From: Orthonyx spaldingii
Taxonomy: Eukaryota > Chordata > Aves > Passeriformes > Orthonychidae
DNA: 64,000 bases
NCBI GenBank assembly: GCA_013397795.1
Contig: VZTJ01004103.1
Span: forward strand, 553,772 to 617,771
Direction of reading: 5' to 3'
This document shows, piece after piece, positions 37,111-50,934 of this stretch. The notes below the pieces were generated by a model. The model ran no database searches. It had not been told where the DNA came from and saw nothing but the letters and a program-made list of their open reading frames with translations. Every line of letters begins with the position of its first letter. The first letter of the stretch is position 1. The translations under genes and the position numbers were made by a program.

Positions 37111-37817
37111 TGAATAAATCGGCAAAAACTGAGTTAGAGAACAGAAACCACTAAAAGAGCCTGGATTCATTCATTTGTCACTTTAGAAGTTCTCTGTACT
37201 TTATTCAGATGTTTAGTTGCATTTAAAATATGATCAGTGTTGCAGAAAAATAGCTGGGGAGATGCAATAATGGAATATATTTCTACATCTGCGGAAATTT
37301 TCTTCTTCCCCCTAAGGGAGAGAAAGAGGAGGAACGTACAGAATGCAATTTCTCTCATTCCAAATATTAAACAGACAAATTCATTTTTAGATGTGGTTTT
37401 TGGTTTGTTTCTTTTTCTCTTTGATGAATTATGGGTTACTGGTTCATAGACACAAACACTGTGGGCATCTAAAGTGCACGCAAGATGAAATTTCTCTGGT
37501 GCTTCTCTTTCCCCTCATTTATGCCCATTGTACTTTAGCATAATCATGTTGACTTACATTACTACCTTAATTCCCTTTAGTAAGATTTCTCCCTTACACC
37601 ACCTTAAAATGCCTACTTTCTCATTCACATATTCAATCTTGTCTTGCATTCTTCTTCCAGGTTTTAAAGACTGAAGTGTAAGGACAGTATATGACCTTAC
37701 AGAGGTCCATTGATCTTACAGAAGCTCTGTTTCAGGAAAAACTCCTCTCTCCCTTTTTACAAACTAGATCTCGGAGCCAAACTATAGAAACGTCATCTGG
37801 TACATAAAGATTTGGGC
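37111..37817. other. Unique sequence, no gene seen
   Basis: Two overlapping chance frames of 63-70 codons on opposite strands (37167-37449) are the only notable ones. No family is recognised. Confidence 0.5.
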
Positions 37818-37950
37818 TGGGATTCAATCCTGGGTCAACTATAATTTGACCTCTAAGCAATCAATTTATGTTTTGCCTCAGTGCTTCATTTGTAAAAATG
37901 AGAATGATACAGAGTTATTTTGTAGGCATAATTGGGTAATGAGGCATTTA
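37818..37950 (+). mobile_element. MIR/CORE-SINE relic
   Basis: GGATTCAATCCTGGGT (37820-37835) stands where MIR has its B-box (GGTTCGAATCCCGG-like). It is followed at the right spacing by TTGACCTCTAAGCAATCAAT (the MIR TGACCTTGGGCAAGTCAC core), GCCTCAGTGCTTCATTTGTA (MIR GCCTCAGTTTCCTCATCTGT) and AAAATGAGAATGAT (MIR AAAATGGGGATAAT). Diverged but colinear over about 120 bp. Confidence 0.65.
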
Positions 37951-40900
37951 GCTTTCTGCCATGAGGCAGGGGTGTGTGTTAATAAACAGCAGCTTTATAA
38001 ACTCAGATCTTGGGAGAATCATGCTGTACACTGTTCTGTTGTTTTAGAAAAGGTGTGTGTGTGTGTGCATATACATACCTGTGTGCCTAAATCCTTTCTG
38101 ATTTATATTGCTGAATGCATTCACAGTGGAGCACGCCCTAACAGAGCTGGTAGATGTAAAACTAATTCACATTCATCCATACAAGTGGATTCATGACAAC
38201 ACATATTCAGTGACTTTTTGTCCAGCCTTTTGTTGTTTACCGGACCCTCTGAACTGGTTCACTCAAAGGTTTTGCTTATGGTGAAGAAACATTGCTCTGC
38301 ATTCTTAGAGCAGCAAAACATCATGCTCTTTGTCAGAAGAGCATGCTAGAGAAACTGCATGAGAAGTACAGTGACTCCTGGCGACAAGGGACTGAAGTCT
38401 AGCTCCAGCAATGACAGAGATATATGAAGGTCTGTTTGGGGTATTATTTTGCTAAAAGTGCCTGGTTTTCAGTATTACTCCATTACCAACATCAAGTGTA
38501 TGGCACACACTGAGGCAGAACATAAACAACAGTACTTTAAAACCACATCTTCCCTGAGGAAGTGTGGATGCCTCATTAATCCAAAATTGGAAGTGGGAAT
38601 AACACTAGAGCAACTTTTTGGGAAGACAAACCAAGTACAGGCAGGAAGAAAGGAGGCAGTGTGGCTCTGTCACATCTTGTATTCCCTTAATTCTACACAA
38701 AAAGCCTACAGTTCCCATTCTTAAAGTGCCTAAAATACTCTGTTCCACTGCAATATGCTATTGCAATGATCTGTCTCCCGGTCCCAAATAGACCTTTCAT
38801 TCAGCATAACTATTTTTTCCTTTCTTCGCCCCACCGCCCGCCCCCCAAAATCAAGAGAAACACAGTGTCTTTAAACATCTAGGAACCTTGTAACAAGCAT
38901 TCTGAATTCTGTATCTCAGCTCAGTAAATACAGTTTTTATGCTCTGGGGATGTCCTGACACCTGAACTATCTCCTGATCATTTTCAATTTTCTTTAAATA
39001 AATAGCTTGAAAAATAAAAAGTGCAAGAAAATACTACATTTTTATTATTTAGAATCTTTTTGAATGCAAATGGAATGATTTCTTCTACTTCTAGATGAGC
39101 TGATAGGTTGCTTTCATTAGATGTTGAATTATTTTTTGCATCTATTGAGTTGCCTGACTAATATAACAAATGGAATATAGAACGTCTAAGTTAAGGAAAT
39201 GTTTAATGAGGTGAGACAAATGAGTTCTTATTCTGCTAGATACTTGTGCTTAGGAGACTTCCTCATGCTGAGTCTGTGATAGTTAGGTCAACAGTCTGTT
39301 CCAGCAATATGCTAATCAATGCCTTTCCAAACAACAAACTCACAGCTATTTTTCTCCTGTGGGGAAAGTGGAAAATCCTATAAAGCTTTTATTGACTTTA
39401 GACTCTGGGTTTGGAAGCAACTTGGTTAGTCCTGAGCAGTGTATTGGCTGAGTTCAATAGCAGGGGGCTGGTGAGGGAAGAGTTCTGTCTTTTCTGGTAA
39501 ATGTCACCACAAATCAATAAGAGCTACCACATGGGATTTTGAAGGACATAAAACAGATTTGACCAGTCAAAAAAAAAGTTATTAGGCTGCTAGTTCTGTT
39601 AATAACCTGAGCTATTCCTTATTAAAAACTTTGCATGCTAGTAGATCTGCCTATATATTTCCTACTTTCTTCCAAATGCATAATCCATCAGAAATAAAAT
39701 AAATATCATCTATTTTAAGAAAAAGATGATCATCTGTCCATTTGAAAACTGTCATGAAGCTTTTTCTCTTATTTTTTCTTCTGTGTTGTGGTTCAAAAGG
39801 GAGAAGACAAGATGTCCAGCATAGGCCAGGATGCCTTGACTATTAGAGCTTTATTCTATGTACAGCCTCTTTTATTCACATTTGTGAGAGTTCAAAGCCT
39901 TATGGTTTCTAACTCACACTGTGTATGGTCAAAGTACTAAGGAAACAATTCAAGGGTTTAAAGTTGAGCTTTTAGTACTGTTTTTATGTCAGTTGCTGGC
40001 TACCATTCAAAAAATTTTGGTCTTTCAACATACCTGCCAGGTCATATACTGTTTAAAATTGTCTGGATTTAGTCCCTGGATCAAGCTTCCCAAACAGGCT
40101 ACTGGCCTTAATTTAATCATTAAATTAAAAATGTTTATTTTCATTTCATGTTCAAGGGGCTATTTTCATTCACAACCTGTAAAGTTACCTTGTAAAAGTA
40201 ATCGTGCAATTACCTTGTGAATTTTGGTGTTGGGTCTGCGACAGTCTGAAAGACTCTTTCATCATTGTCGTTTTTCTCCTGATTATTTTAAATTGTTTTG
40301 CTCCTGAGGAGTTATCTGAGTTTCCTATGGAAATGTCTGAGGAGTCTGTCATTGTTGCTAAACTGAAATAAAGGAATATTTCAAATATCCATGAAGAATA
40401 AAAGTTACCTTGCAAAGAAAGAGGGGAGGAAAAAAGGATCAAGAGAAATTTGTGTTCCTGGTACATTGTTTCACAAAGTACTATCACAAGCTGTGTCACA
40501 GGCAGTTTTCCTTGTCCCCTAATCAATCTGTCATATCACATGGAGCTTTTCACAACAAAACTCACATGTAAAGGGACTTCTTCAGATAAGGCTTTAAAGC
40601 TGCTGTACCTTGCGACTCAAGGACCTTGATCATTGTTTGCCTATGAATCATTATTATAAAGTTAAATCCTAATCACCTGGCTGTAGCGAAATGGGTATCT
40701 TCCTGCCTCTTTGGAAGGCAAAGGGAGTCACCTGAGATGGTTTAGTTTTTCCATACAGGAGGTGTTTCTATAGGCTAGGAGGCTTTGCAGGAATCTCAAA
40801 ATTGAGACAGGATCAATTGTTCAATGGATTTGAGTCCTGGTTTTTTTGGGTTTTTTTTCAACCAGCCTGTTAGCTTGAAAATAATAAGACTCTGCATTTT

Positions 40901-41504
40901 GCTTCTGTTAGCATTTCCCAAGACAGTGGTTTGAATAGAAGTCCTTGGTTCTAACATTTGTTCCCCTGACTTATGCCCATATGAATACTCCATTTCAGTG
41001 CTCAGTTCCATACTCTATTTTTGTGTTACAGGTGTCAAAATAATTACCAGTGCTCTAACCTGCTACCTGAAACATTAGCATTCCTGAAGCATAGGCAAGG
41101 GGTGAGGGATGCTAATGAGTAGGGATTTTCTTCTGAGTAAACTACAGAACGGAACAGATGTGGTCAGTGCTGTCTCGTGCAGAGATGAACCACATGCATG
41201 GGATTTCAAGCCGTAGCATTTCAGTGTATGAGGATTTACATATTACTTGGGCAAGCTTTTAGCAAATCAAAATCTCTCTTAAAAGAGCACGAAAGGGATG
41301 TTATCTTGACTGTGCCACAACCCATATTTCTAAGTAATTCGGTTGGACAAGATTTAATTAATAACAATCACAGCTTGATAAAGGCAAAGATACTGAAGAG
41401 CTTTAAAAGCCACTTGATCTATCCCAAGGCAGAAGTATACTTGTAATTTAATATTAGTCATGTAGCTAATAATAATTAATAGTTTCACCTTCAAAATGAT
41501 GGTG
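37951..41504. other. Unique sequence with a short GT microsatellite, no gene seen
   Basis: Only chance-length frames (up to 116 codons at 37846-38196, overlapping the MIR relic). A (GT)n run lies at 38053-38067. A C-rich run lies at 38829-38846. Confidence 0.55.
38053..38067 (+). repeat. (GT)n microsatellite
   Basis: Fifteen bases of alternating G and T, followed by an alternating CATATACATA stretch. Confidence 0.9.
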
Positions 41505-41580
41505 TTTTTGTCACTTTGCACATGAGGAAACAGCAGCAAAAGCAGGGAAAGCTTTTCACAGTCAGCTAACCATTTGTGTA
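41505..41580 (-). mobile_element. Probable MIR relic, minus strand
   Basis: CATGAGGAAACAGCAGCAAA (41521-41540) followed by GAAAGCTTTTCACAGTCAGC (41548-41567) matches, in order, the reverse complement of MIR core (ATGAGGAAACTGAGGC, then AAGTGACTTGCCCAAGGTCAC). Short and diverged. Confidence 0.45.
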
Positions 41581-44500
41581 GCTATCAAAAACATTGTCAT
41601 AAGTTTTTTCTCCCTCAACCTTTACCTGGTTTTGATAATTTCAAAGTAAGTTAACAGTACTAAAGAGTGACTCAAAAGTTGGTAATACTTTGTCTTTCCA
41701 AAATTCTGTTTTGAAATCTCAGTTGTTAACTGGTCTAAAGAGTGCATGTTACATTATTTTATAAAGAGATATGTTTTAAAGATGTTAAAAATCTATGCAT
41801 ACCATGGGTTTTCCTAATGTTATTGGTGATTGTTTTATGACAGCACCCTACATGGACTGAAATGACAATGCAGCTTTGCATTTTTTCTCTCTCAAGGACT
41901 TTCTTGAAAATGGGATGGGTCATCCCAGAATTTCTAATGTTAACTGAAATACTAATAAACAGATAAATCTCTAAATCTCCTACGTTATGCTTTTGTGTTT
42001 AGAGGAATTTGTAGAGGAACTGGATAACTTTAGTGAGTTGCTAGTCAATGTCCACAGCTTTAAGTTGTAGGTCTTATGTATGAAAAACTAGCTCAGCTCA
42101 ATAGATAATACATTATACCTGCTTGATGGCTGATTAGCCTCTCATTTGATATAAACTGGTCACCTTGATCTACCTGATGGACAGGTGTCTACTACTGTCA
42201 GAACAGTTTTAAAGATTTTAATAGAAAAGTGATAATTTATGAGTAAGGATCACGTCCCCAATATGGAAGATTAAAGAAAGCATAAAAGGATGCTCATATA
42301 GTATTTAGATTGATGGAGCAAAAAGTAGTGCATTTCCAAAAGAGCAACATGGTTACACTCATATAGCAAATGTTACAGGGTCGAATTATAAGGTTTGGCT
42401 TAAGCTGTAGACTTTCATAAGAGGTGTCACAGAAACAAAGTGCATGTTTGGCAGCAGCTTGCTTATATTAACCAAGAAGTCAAGGCATGAAGTTGCCCAG
42501 AGATTAAAAATGTCTGAATGATTTGTCAGAAAGGGCAGAGGAGAAAGCACATAAAAGTTGCCGCTGCATGGAATGTGACACAGCCATACCCTTTTTTCCT
42601 CCAAAGACATCAAGTTTATATTCTTTCACAGTCTTAAACTTCTACAGAAAATCTGCACTTCTGCAGAGGTTTGGCCTTAAGATCACTCTTTTGGGGGTCA
42701 TGTTAAATGCTACCCACTGAAAACCATTCTGCTACATAAGTGATACTGCTCCTGGTGGGTGCACTTAAGAGCCTAAATAATTTTTTGCAAGATTGGAACC
42801 TTGGACAATATTTTCTACTCAAAAGAGTCCTGTGTGGTTCTTTTCTCATTTTATGTCTACATGTTATTACTGTCTGTAATTTAAATGTCACATAAGCTAC
42901 ATCTGAAAAGAAAAAATCTTGATTTGTAATTAAATAACAGCTCTTATTAATAACTGCTATGCATTTCATGGAGCCTATGACTACGGGCTTTTTTCATCTA
43001 ATAATGTAAAAGCAATTTCATATCTTGAAGTTACATGTCAACATGCCATAAAAAATTTGCAAAGGCTTCTCTTCTGGTGTCTGACATTTTTAACTACCCA
43101 CATATTAAAATGGAAAAAGGAACACAGAAAGCTATGCCAGGGAGGATTTAAGAATTTGACCTACACCAAGGCATGGGGTATAATAGTTTTGTGTTGGTGT
43201 TTTAAAAAAATAAAACCTTCTTCAAATTCACTTTGGATGGTGTGAGAGATTCGAGTACAGACAATGATTTATAGAATTGATTTGTCATCATTTCAAATAG
43301 GATTGCTAATAATAAGAGCATCTCTTCCCTGTTGCATGTGTTCTTTGGAAACAATTAGATCTCCCAAATAGCCTGTTCTGAGCTTATTGCTCATTAGGTT
43401 TTGGCACCCAATTACACATGGCTGCGAGTTTTATTCATTTGGAGCTAATATCATGATAAATGCTACTAGGAAACTGGTTTATGTAAGTGGATGTTGTTTT
43501 CATTTGGATACTTTATAAACCAAAAGAATTGTTCAGTAGAATTTGGTCTTTGCCACAGCAAGAGGCCTCTTTATGATATCTGATCCTTTTTTATCATCTT
43601 CCAGAGACTGCAGCTATGCTATGGGTTTCCTCTATGTCTTTCTGGAATAATTTTTTTTTTAATAAAGCAGACCATGTACAGCCATCAACAGTAATTATGA
43701 AAGCAAAGATAGATTATTATTAATACTAGTTAGTCAAGCTGATAATTAATGACTGTAGCACACCTACCATGGTTTAAACTGGCAATTTTACCAGAGATTA
43801 GCACCTCAGCTATGTTTTGTCTCAAGTTACAGCTCTGTGTGACAAGATGATGTTTAGAATAAAAAAATATGTGGCTATGGAATGAACTGAAACAAGCTTT
43901 CTTTATGGAGGCTATGTCTTTCCCAGGCATAAAGTATAAATTGTATCTCATTAGAAAAAAAATCCAGGGGCAGTGTAACTTTGGAAAGACCAGCATTTAT
44001 GAACTACTATCCTTGTAATTTCTAATTACTTCCTTACAGTGGATTTTACTTCTTTGTTGGAACCTGCAAAGTTAGGTTATTGCAAATAAATCCACTTATG
44101 GACTTGCTTATTGAAAATGCTTGTATTTGAGTTCTCATGTTTGACTGCTAAGAAGAGCAGCTCTGTTTCTGAAGTGCCAAATGTCTGTGGTTACATTTAC
44201 TTGGATCCAAATTGTACCTTATGCCAATCGACATCGATATCTAAATGTCTCCTGTTCACTTAAAATTGGAGTACAGTGTTTCATCTGCCATCTCCTCTCT
44301 CCTTGAAGATACCGGGCCAGTATTCAGGATCAGGGTCTATGTAGGCCCATCTGCCTATAAAAACTAGCCAAGCATATTTTGTTCTGCTGAAAGTTGATAT
44401 CACAAATAACCACAACTATTCTGTTTCTCAAAGGCAATAGATTTGCAAATGTTTGGAAGTAACACAGCTTCTCTCCTTCCCATTTCCCATCCTGGGAGTA

Positions 44501-44936
44501 GTACCGATCAAACAATACCATTTGCAAAAGTAAGCTCTCAATAAAGGGACTGTTATTTAAATACAATATGTGTGTACGAATTCTGAGTCCTTCACTTTGG
44601 AAGCAGGCATTTTTAGTAAAGGAAATAGAAAAAAAATATCAATTTAACCTGTTGCCTTAGTCCATACAAGTTTAGTGCGAATTAGCTTGGACACAAGTTC
44701 TGGATATTCTGAGGACTGGAGCTCCACTCCTTACAAGCAAATCCTTGTAACTAGAACTTCTCAACGTGGATTGGAGCTCGTACTACAAGTTACAGGAGCT
44801 TGCTTTTAACTAGGGAATGCAGATGCTTAACACCTCAGATAGTTTGAAAATTTAGACTCCACTACTTTAAGCCACAGATTACCTGCTTTCTCTCTATTTT
44901 TAATGTCTGCTTCTCTTTTGCTATTTCTTTTTCACT
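41581..44936. other. Unique AT-rich sequence, no gene seen
   Basis: No gene or repeat family is recognised in about 3.4 kb. Frames stay below 90 codons. An A-rich run lies at 43203-43211 and a T-rich run at 43651-43660. Confidence 0.55.
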
Positions 44937-45342
44937 AGACCAGGTTGCTCAGAGTTTCATCCAACCTGGTCCTGAACACTTCCAGGGGTGGGGCATCCAC
45001 AGCTTCTCCAAGAAACCTGTTGCAGTGCCTCACCACTCTCACAATAAAGAATTTCTTCCTAATACCCAATCTAAACCTACTCTCAGCTTAAAGACATTCC
45101 CCCTTGTCCTGTCACTACAAGGGACTGTAAAAAGTCCCTCTCCAGCTTTCCTGTAGGCCCCCTTTATGTACTTGAAGGTGCTTTAAGGTCTCTATGAAGC
45201 CTTGTCTTCTCCAGGCTGAACAATCCCATCTCTGTCTTCACAGAAGTGGAGCTCCCACTTTTTGAGCATCTTTGTGGCTTCCTCTGGACTCACTCAACAG
45301 GCCCATGTTCTTCTTATATTGGGGGCCTCAGAGCTGGATGTA
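44937..45342 (-). mobile_element. CR1 LINE fragment, ORF2 C-terminal region
   Basis: The plus strand is a near-textbook antisense avian CR1: AGACCAGGTTGCTCAGAG (44937), ACACTTCCAGGGGTGGGGCA (44976-44995), AAAGAATTTCTTCCTAATAC (45045-45064), CCCCCTTGTCCTGTCACTAC (45098-45117), AAAGTCCCTCTCCAGCTTTC (45131-45150), CCAGGCTGAACAATCCCATC and GGGGGCCTCAGAGCTGGATG near the end. On the minus strand these encode the C-terminal 130 or so residues of CR1 ORF2. Both the 3' tail beyond 44937 and the 5' part are missing. Several single-base indels break the frame. Confidence 0.93.
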
Positions 45343-46231
45343 ACTCATTAGATCTCCCATGAGAGATTCTCAAGTTCTTGGAAGTTGTTTAAAATCATGT
45401 TGTGGCTTGATAGGACTCATTTTAGTACATTCTCAACACATGGACAGTGGTAAAGAAAAAGTGTCCATTAGGACTTAGGGTTCAGATACAAACTGAAACT
45501 GGGAGAAAGGTTTATTCTATGAGATAACAGAAATAGGAATGCTTTGGAAAATGATGGCTTTGTATAGATAGAATGTTGCAAATTATTAAAGTTCACAGGA
45601 AAGTGAAGGGTAGCTGACAAAACTAGAAAATATGTTTATAATCATAAAAAATCCATCAAAAATAGGCAATGCTGGAAATGTAGAAAGAAAAGTATATTAT
45701 AGGAGCATCAGCTGTTGCTTTAGCTGTGCAGATGGGATATGGATTCACAGAGCTTTTGGAAAAATGACTGGTATTTTTGTAATTAATAAGATTTTAGAAG
45801 TATAAATTCATATTTATTAATCAAATAAACAGTTTAATGCAACAACACCAATATGCTCTTTCTGCCTTATCAAACTCCTAGCAAGAATTCCTGTCTGAGT
45901 GGTCTTTCAAGCATAAAAGCCTGCTTGGTTCTCTACCAAATCATGGGGGGCTGACTGGAGAGGAGGGGACATCAGGACACTGCTTCAGTTCACTTCCACT
46001 GAGAAACAGATCCCTGGAGAGTGCTGGAACCAAAATAAATTTTAACAGCATCTAAAGACTAGGCCCACATTACTTCCAGTACAGAGTGTTTTAAAGCTGC
46101 TTTTTCCTCCCACTCTCCACTTCCTGTGATAAGTACAGCTCAGCTGAACAACGGACTCCACTCAGTGAGCTGGCCAGAAGGAAGGAAAATATGAGTATTG
46201 GTAAATATGCATTTGGAACCCTAGGGTGGTA
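45343..46231. other. Unique sequence, no gene seen
   Basis: No family is recognised. Confidence 0.5.
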
Positions 46232-46275
46232 AAGACCTGGACTTGATGATGTCCTTTAAGATTCAACTGAACACT
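46232..46275 (+). mobile_element. CR1-like 3' tail fragment
   Basis: ACCTGGACTTGATGATGTCC (46236-46255) followed by TTTAAGATTCAACTGAACAC resembles the TTGGACTTGATGATCTTTAAGGTCTTTTCCAAC signature shared by CR1 and CR1-tailed SINEs. Only about 45 bp can be matched. Confidence 0.4.
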
Positions 46276-47230
46276 TGAATACAATAATAATAAAAATAAT
46301 AGCATTGAATTATTTTACACAGTGAAACTCAGATATTATTTAAACAGTTTTTTTCAGAAAAAAGCCCTGCAAGTTTTATTGCAGAAATTAAGTAAAATAT
46401 ACTGTATTTGGGTGATATTCACGTAAGGAACAGTAAACAGAAAATTGCACTTTCTAGAGAATAATTGTTAATGGGCCTTGAACTACTACTGGATATTTTA
46501 GAAATAGAGACAGCTAACCCCAGATTTAAATTGCCTAAAGCAGAACATCAGCGAAGTTTTGGTGCCAAGGTTCAAAGCTATGACACAAAAATTTCAGTTT
46601 CAGTGCTCTTTACACGCAGAGGTGCCCAAGTTCCAGTAGCATGGTAGTTCATGGCCAGCTTTCCTATAACTTTGTTTGTATGTTCCTAGAAATGCAAAAG
46701 ATTTGACAGGATGTCCAGCTGATATTAAGGCAGATGTTCAGCTGGTGTTATCTCAGCCCTGAGCAGGAGCCAGAAACAGCTTCTTGTCAAACACCCTGAG
46801 AAGGTCAATCCAGGAAGCAGTCTCAGAATATTTGTAATCTGCACCCAGAACCATGTTCCCAAATCCAGTGATGATTGCTCCTGATCTTGGTGAGAACCCT
46901 GTTTGTTTGATTACCAAGTATTTAGAGAATTTATCTATAAAGCAGGAGACTTAAAATTCAGTTCCACTGTGTATCTGTTGTGTAAAACTACTTTTTTCCT
47001 TCCAAGGTAGAAGAGGGACCTTTACACACTAGCCATATGTAACACTCAACAGGGACATCTCTGTATTTGTTGAAACTCTGCTGCAATGCAAAAGCATTTC
47101 CCAGGTCAGGGAGAAAGAGTAAATTTGAGGATGAATCCATAGTCTGGAACACTTGCCTGGAAAGAGGAATGCCAGATCTGAGCTGAAAGGCTGTTGGCTC
47201 ATTTTTGATTTCTAGGGTCTTCCAAGTAAA
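46276..47230. other. Unique sequence, no gene seen
   Basis: A short (AAT)-rich run lies at 46284-46305. One 60-codon plus-strand frame (46465-46647) is unrecognised. Confidence 0.5.
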
Positions 47231-47287
47231 ATAGCCTTGTGGTTAAAACACTCTTTGTTCATGTAAGAGTGCTGGTTTGAATCAACT
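47231..47287 (+). mobile_element. tRNA-derived SINE head, ancient
   Basis: ATAGCCTTGTGGTTAAAACA (47231-47250) matches the A-box region of tRNA-like SINE heads (TAGCxTAGTGGTTAxAGCA), and GAGTGCTGGTTTGAATCAAC (47267-47286) fits the B-box (GGTTCGAATCC). The spacing of about 30 bp between boxes is correct for a tRNA-derived promoter. The body beyond is not recognisable, so family assignment (MIR-type or other CORE-SINE) is open. Confidence 0.45.
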
Positions 47288-50200
47288 CTAAAGGCAAATT
47301 CAAAAAGTCTGACATGGGATGGATTTTTAAAAAAGATGTAGCCCTCTGTCCTCAGAAAACCACACTCAGCTTTGGAGCCACGTACATCTGAGTGAACACA
47401 GGCCCAGATATCTGCACTGTGAACCCAGGGGCCCTATTGAAAACACAGATTGCTCCCAGCAACATTTCCTATTGGTAGTTCTCTTCGTTGTTCTGTAGGG
47501 TACATTTGGCTCTGTGCTTAGCATATTAGTTGTCTTGGATCCTGTTCTGAGAGCTCCCAGTATTGCTCCTTGGCACCTAACCTAGTCCTGGATTTCTCTA
47601 CAACTTTTCATGTTGGTTTCATTTAACATGTGGTTTATTGTATGTAAGTCTTTAGGACTATTCTTGAAAGCACTTTCAAGTCAGTGATTTCCTTAATCTG
47701 ACAGAGGGAGACAATATAGTGAACCAGTTTAATGACAGGTGAGAGAAATCATCTACATACCAGTCATGTAATAAGAGATTGTAGAAGCTTTCAAAAGAGG
47801 AAAAAGAAAAAAGTAATCCTTTTAGGCATTTACCAAATCTTACTGATATTTCATATGTCAAAATTATTCTCATCATGATCCATGACCTAATCCTTGAATG
47901 TGCTACTGTTTGGAGAGGAAAGGCTATTTGTCAGGCTTGTGTCTTAAGATTTGAATTCATGCTTCACAAGGAAATTCACTTCAATACTCTGGTTTTGCTG
48001 TGGTGTTTGCAATTGCTTCTGCTTTTCTCCCTGCTCCAAGTCTCAAACTGCATGGTTAAATACATCTTCCCCCTGTGGTTCTCAAATATTCACTCTCTGT
48101 GCTCTATAAAATGATATTAAAGAAAAATTAATATGTCACTTCAGCAAAATGTAAAGATGGATGGATTGCTCTTAAGACAGGAAGAAGAAATAAAAATTTG
48201 ACTGAATTAAGATAAACATCAGATGTTAGAGTTTAATGGCAGAAGACTTTTCTGTTGATCTACATCATCTCTCTTCTGCTGATGTTAATTGGCTTTTGCC
48301 ACTCTTAATCTGCTAAATGAGAGTAGTGTCTCAGACAGAAAGAACTACAGGAACTGTTAGCAAGATATTGAGAAGCTTGACAATATCCTGGGTAAATTGC
48401 TTGGTCTAGAAATTACAGGAATTTGGTCTAGAAGTTCTACAGTGGAACCAGTAGATGGAATTTCAGCAAGACTTAACATGCCTTTATTTTTTGTTTTATC
48501 AGGAAATTAACTTGATAGGAACAACAGACTTTTTTTTTTCACCAAGTAGAAAATCCAACCTGCATTTTTTTTTCTTTCTTTGTTTTGATACTTCAAATAT
48601 TCCTGTGTACTGTCTAATAATGAATATGCTTTTGAGAGACTGTTTCCAAAGAGAAAATAACCCTCTGAGCTGGTGAGACAAGTACTCTAATTCATTTTGC
48701 CTCAACTGACTGCCTTGATCCTCTTGTTTGTTTTGGACTGGGTTAACTTTTTTCTATACTTTATGCTGTTCATCACTATGGGATTTTAATTAAATTGATA
48801 TATTAACTCTTTGGTAATTACAGTTGAAGAATCTGTTGTAAATGTCATGCTGCTGTACTCTCACCCCAGGTCAGCAGTGAAAATGAGATGTTGTGCTTCA
48901 ATATATTTACCCAAGGAAATTAAAACATAAGATAATTTATGATTTATCATTATCATTACAAGAATTTATTAAAATTATTTATTACCATACATCATGCAAT
49001 GTTTCATAAGTGCATAATAGTTTGTGCCTAAGTAGAGAATAAAAGAAAAATTGAACGGGGAGATTGGACTTTGGTATCAGTGGCAGACTTTCTGTGTGGC
49101 GAACTACTTAATCTTGCCTTGCCTGCTGGAAGTTTGGACAAAGAAGAGAGGTAACACTAAAAAAGAGTAGGAAGTTTTAACTTTAGGCCATGCCTTAGAC
49201 TCTCACTATTCTGAAGTGGAATTGTTAACATGTATTTGCTTCACGGAGGTACTAAAATGAGCGAAGACAAGCTTTTGGATAATTTAACAGTAGCGTCATA
49301 GAAAAGACTGTGAGGATGCTTGTTCTGTATTCAGGACGAAAGTGAGTGTTCTGTACAAGGTGTACACTGACTACCAAAGAGGAAATTCATAACTTGTTAA
49401 GCAAGTACTTTCAAATGAATGTTGGAAGGATTCTCTAGAAAATCAGTCAATATATTATTAAAGAAAACATTGCAGTGCAAAATGTACAAGCAGTTCTAGT
49501 CCCAGTACTTCCTATCTGTTGAAAGCTTTACTTTGCAGGCTTAACATTTCAGTATACAATATGTGCACATATTTGACTTACACATTTCATTTAGAAATTG
49601 CTTCCAAATAGGATTTCTATCTCTATTTCAGAGATTAAAGAGACATGTCACTACTTGCTGTAATGTGGTGGTGTACAATGTTCTAGTTACCATCGTTTCT
49701 GAGCAAGATCCCAGCTGAGACTGAAACTACATTATGCAAGACACTGTTCATACTTATAATTCTGAAGAGTTTAAAATATAAAAAATTTAAAGTGGTGAAG
49801 GGTGAAGCAGCTGACTACTTTAACTGCCCTTTTATAGCTGAGGAATTTAGAGGATGTTACATACAGAATTAATAAACTTATTCTGAAAATCATGTAGGAA
49901 GTTACGAACTAACTGAACCCAGCTGCTGAACCAGCTGCTTGACTGTGTCTATGAATGCCCTGTGGAGCAGGAAAGGTCCTCATTTTTGGTGAACAGCTTG
50001 TCTGTGTCCTGATTTCACACCCCAGCTGGGGGGCTGTCAGTGCAGCATTGCCCACATGCCCTGCTGTCCCACAGAGGGCCCTCAGCACTCCCCAGGAGTG
50101 GCCTCTGTCGAAACAATTCAAGGATAAAGGCAGCAAGATGCACCATAAAGCACACCTGCCACAAAAGAGATATACAGCTAGTAGATCCAACCTCCTATCT

Positions 50201-50934
50201 TGTTCTCTTAAACACTTATTCAGGGTTTAAAGTCTGCAGTTTTAAGATAGTTAATCCCATTGCTTTATATTGATACAGTTATTTTGATGTTACATTCACT
50301 GAGAATGATTGTTAATGATCTCCTTGCACTTGTCAAATAATCAATATAAATAAAAGAGGGAAGCTCTGAAAACAATAACCAGCGCTACATCAAAATAATT
50401 CACTACATAAATTTCTAAAGGTAGAGAGTTGTTTTACAGATCCTTATGGTTTCTTGACACTGACTTAATGCCAGTATAAATAATTCTTATATTAGTGTGT
50501 TATAGACAGTGTTCAAGCTACTTAAATTTATTAAGTAGGGCAAATTTTTCAAAATATCAATTTTAGGCCAAAACACTGACATTTTATGAAAGCTGCTTCA
50601 CTTAATAAATATGTGCATATTCTGAATAGACCATTCTGCCTGGAGTGCACAATAACTGGAGAGGGGACTCTTCATGTAGGAGTCAAAACAATTGAAGGAT
50701 ATATGTGCACCGTTTTGTTTGAAATGAACACCTTAAATTTCCTTTTTATGTCATTTACCATCTTACGTATTCAAGGCTTCAGAAACCCTTGAAATGTGTA
50801 AGGAACATGCAGATTATTAAAACCTCACCCCAGCAAATGTTGAACAGTTGAAGGTCTTACTGTGATCCTGGCCTCATTCCACCAACTTAATGGCAGAAGG
50901 ATTTCTTGCCTTGCCCATGAACTGACCTTTAATT
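47288..50934. other. Unique sequence, no gene seen
   Basis: About 3.6 kb without recognisable genes. T-rich runs lie at 48529-48538 and 48566-48575. Overlapping chance frames of up to 93 codons lie in a slightly GC-richer patch at 49909-50273. Confidence 0.55.

Noticed and set aside
38829..38846. Minus-strand G-quadruplex from a C-rich run
   Set aside because: Only three tracts of at least three C are present, and the six-C run cannot supply two tracts with a loop.
49826..49860. Short MIR-like word TTTTATAGCTGAGGAATTTA
   Set aside because: Too short, and not supported by flanking MIR core sequence.
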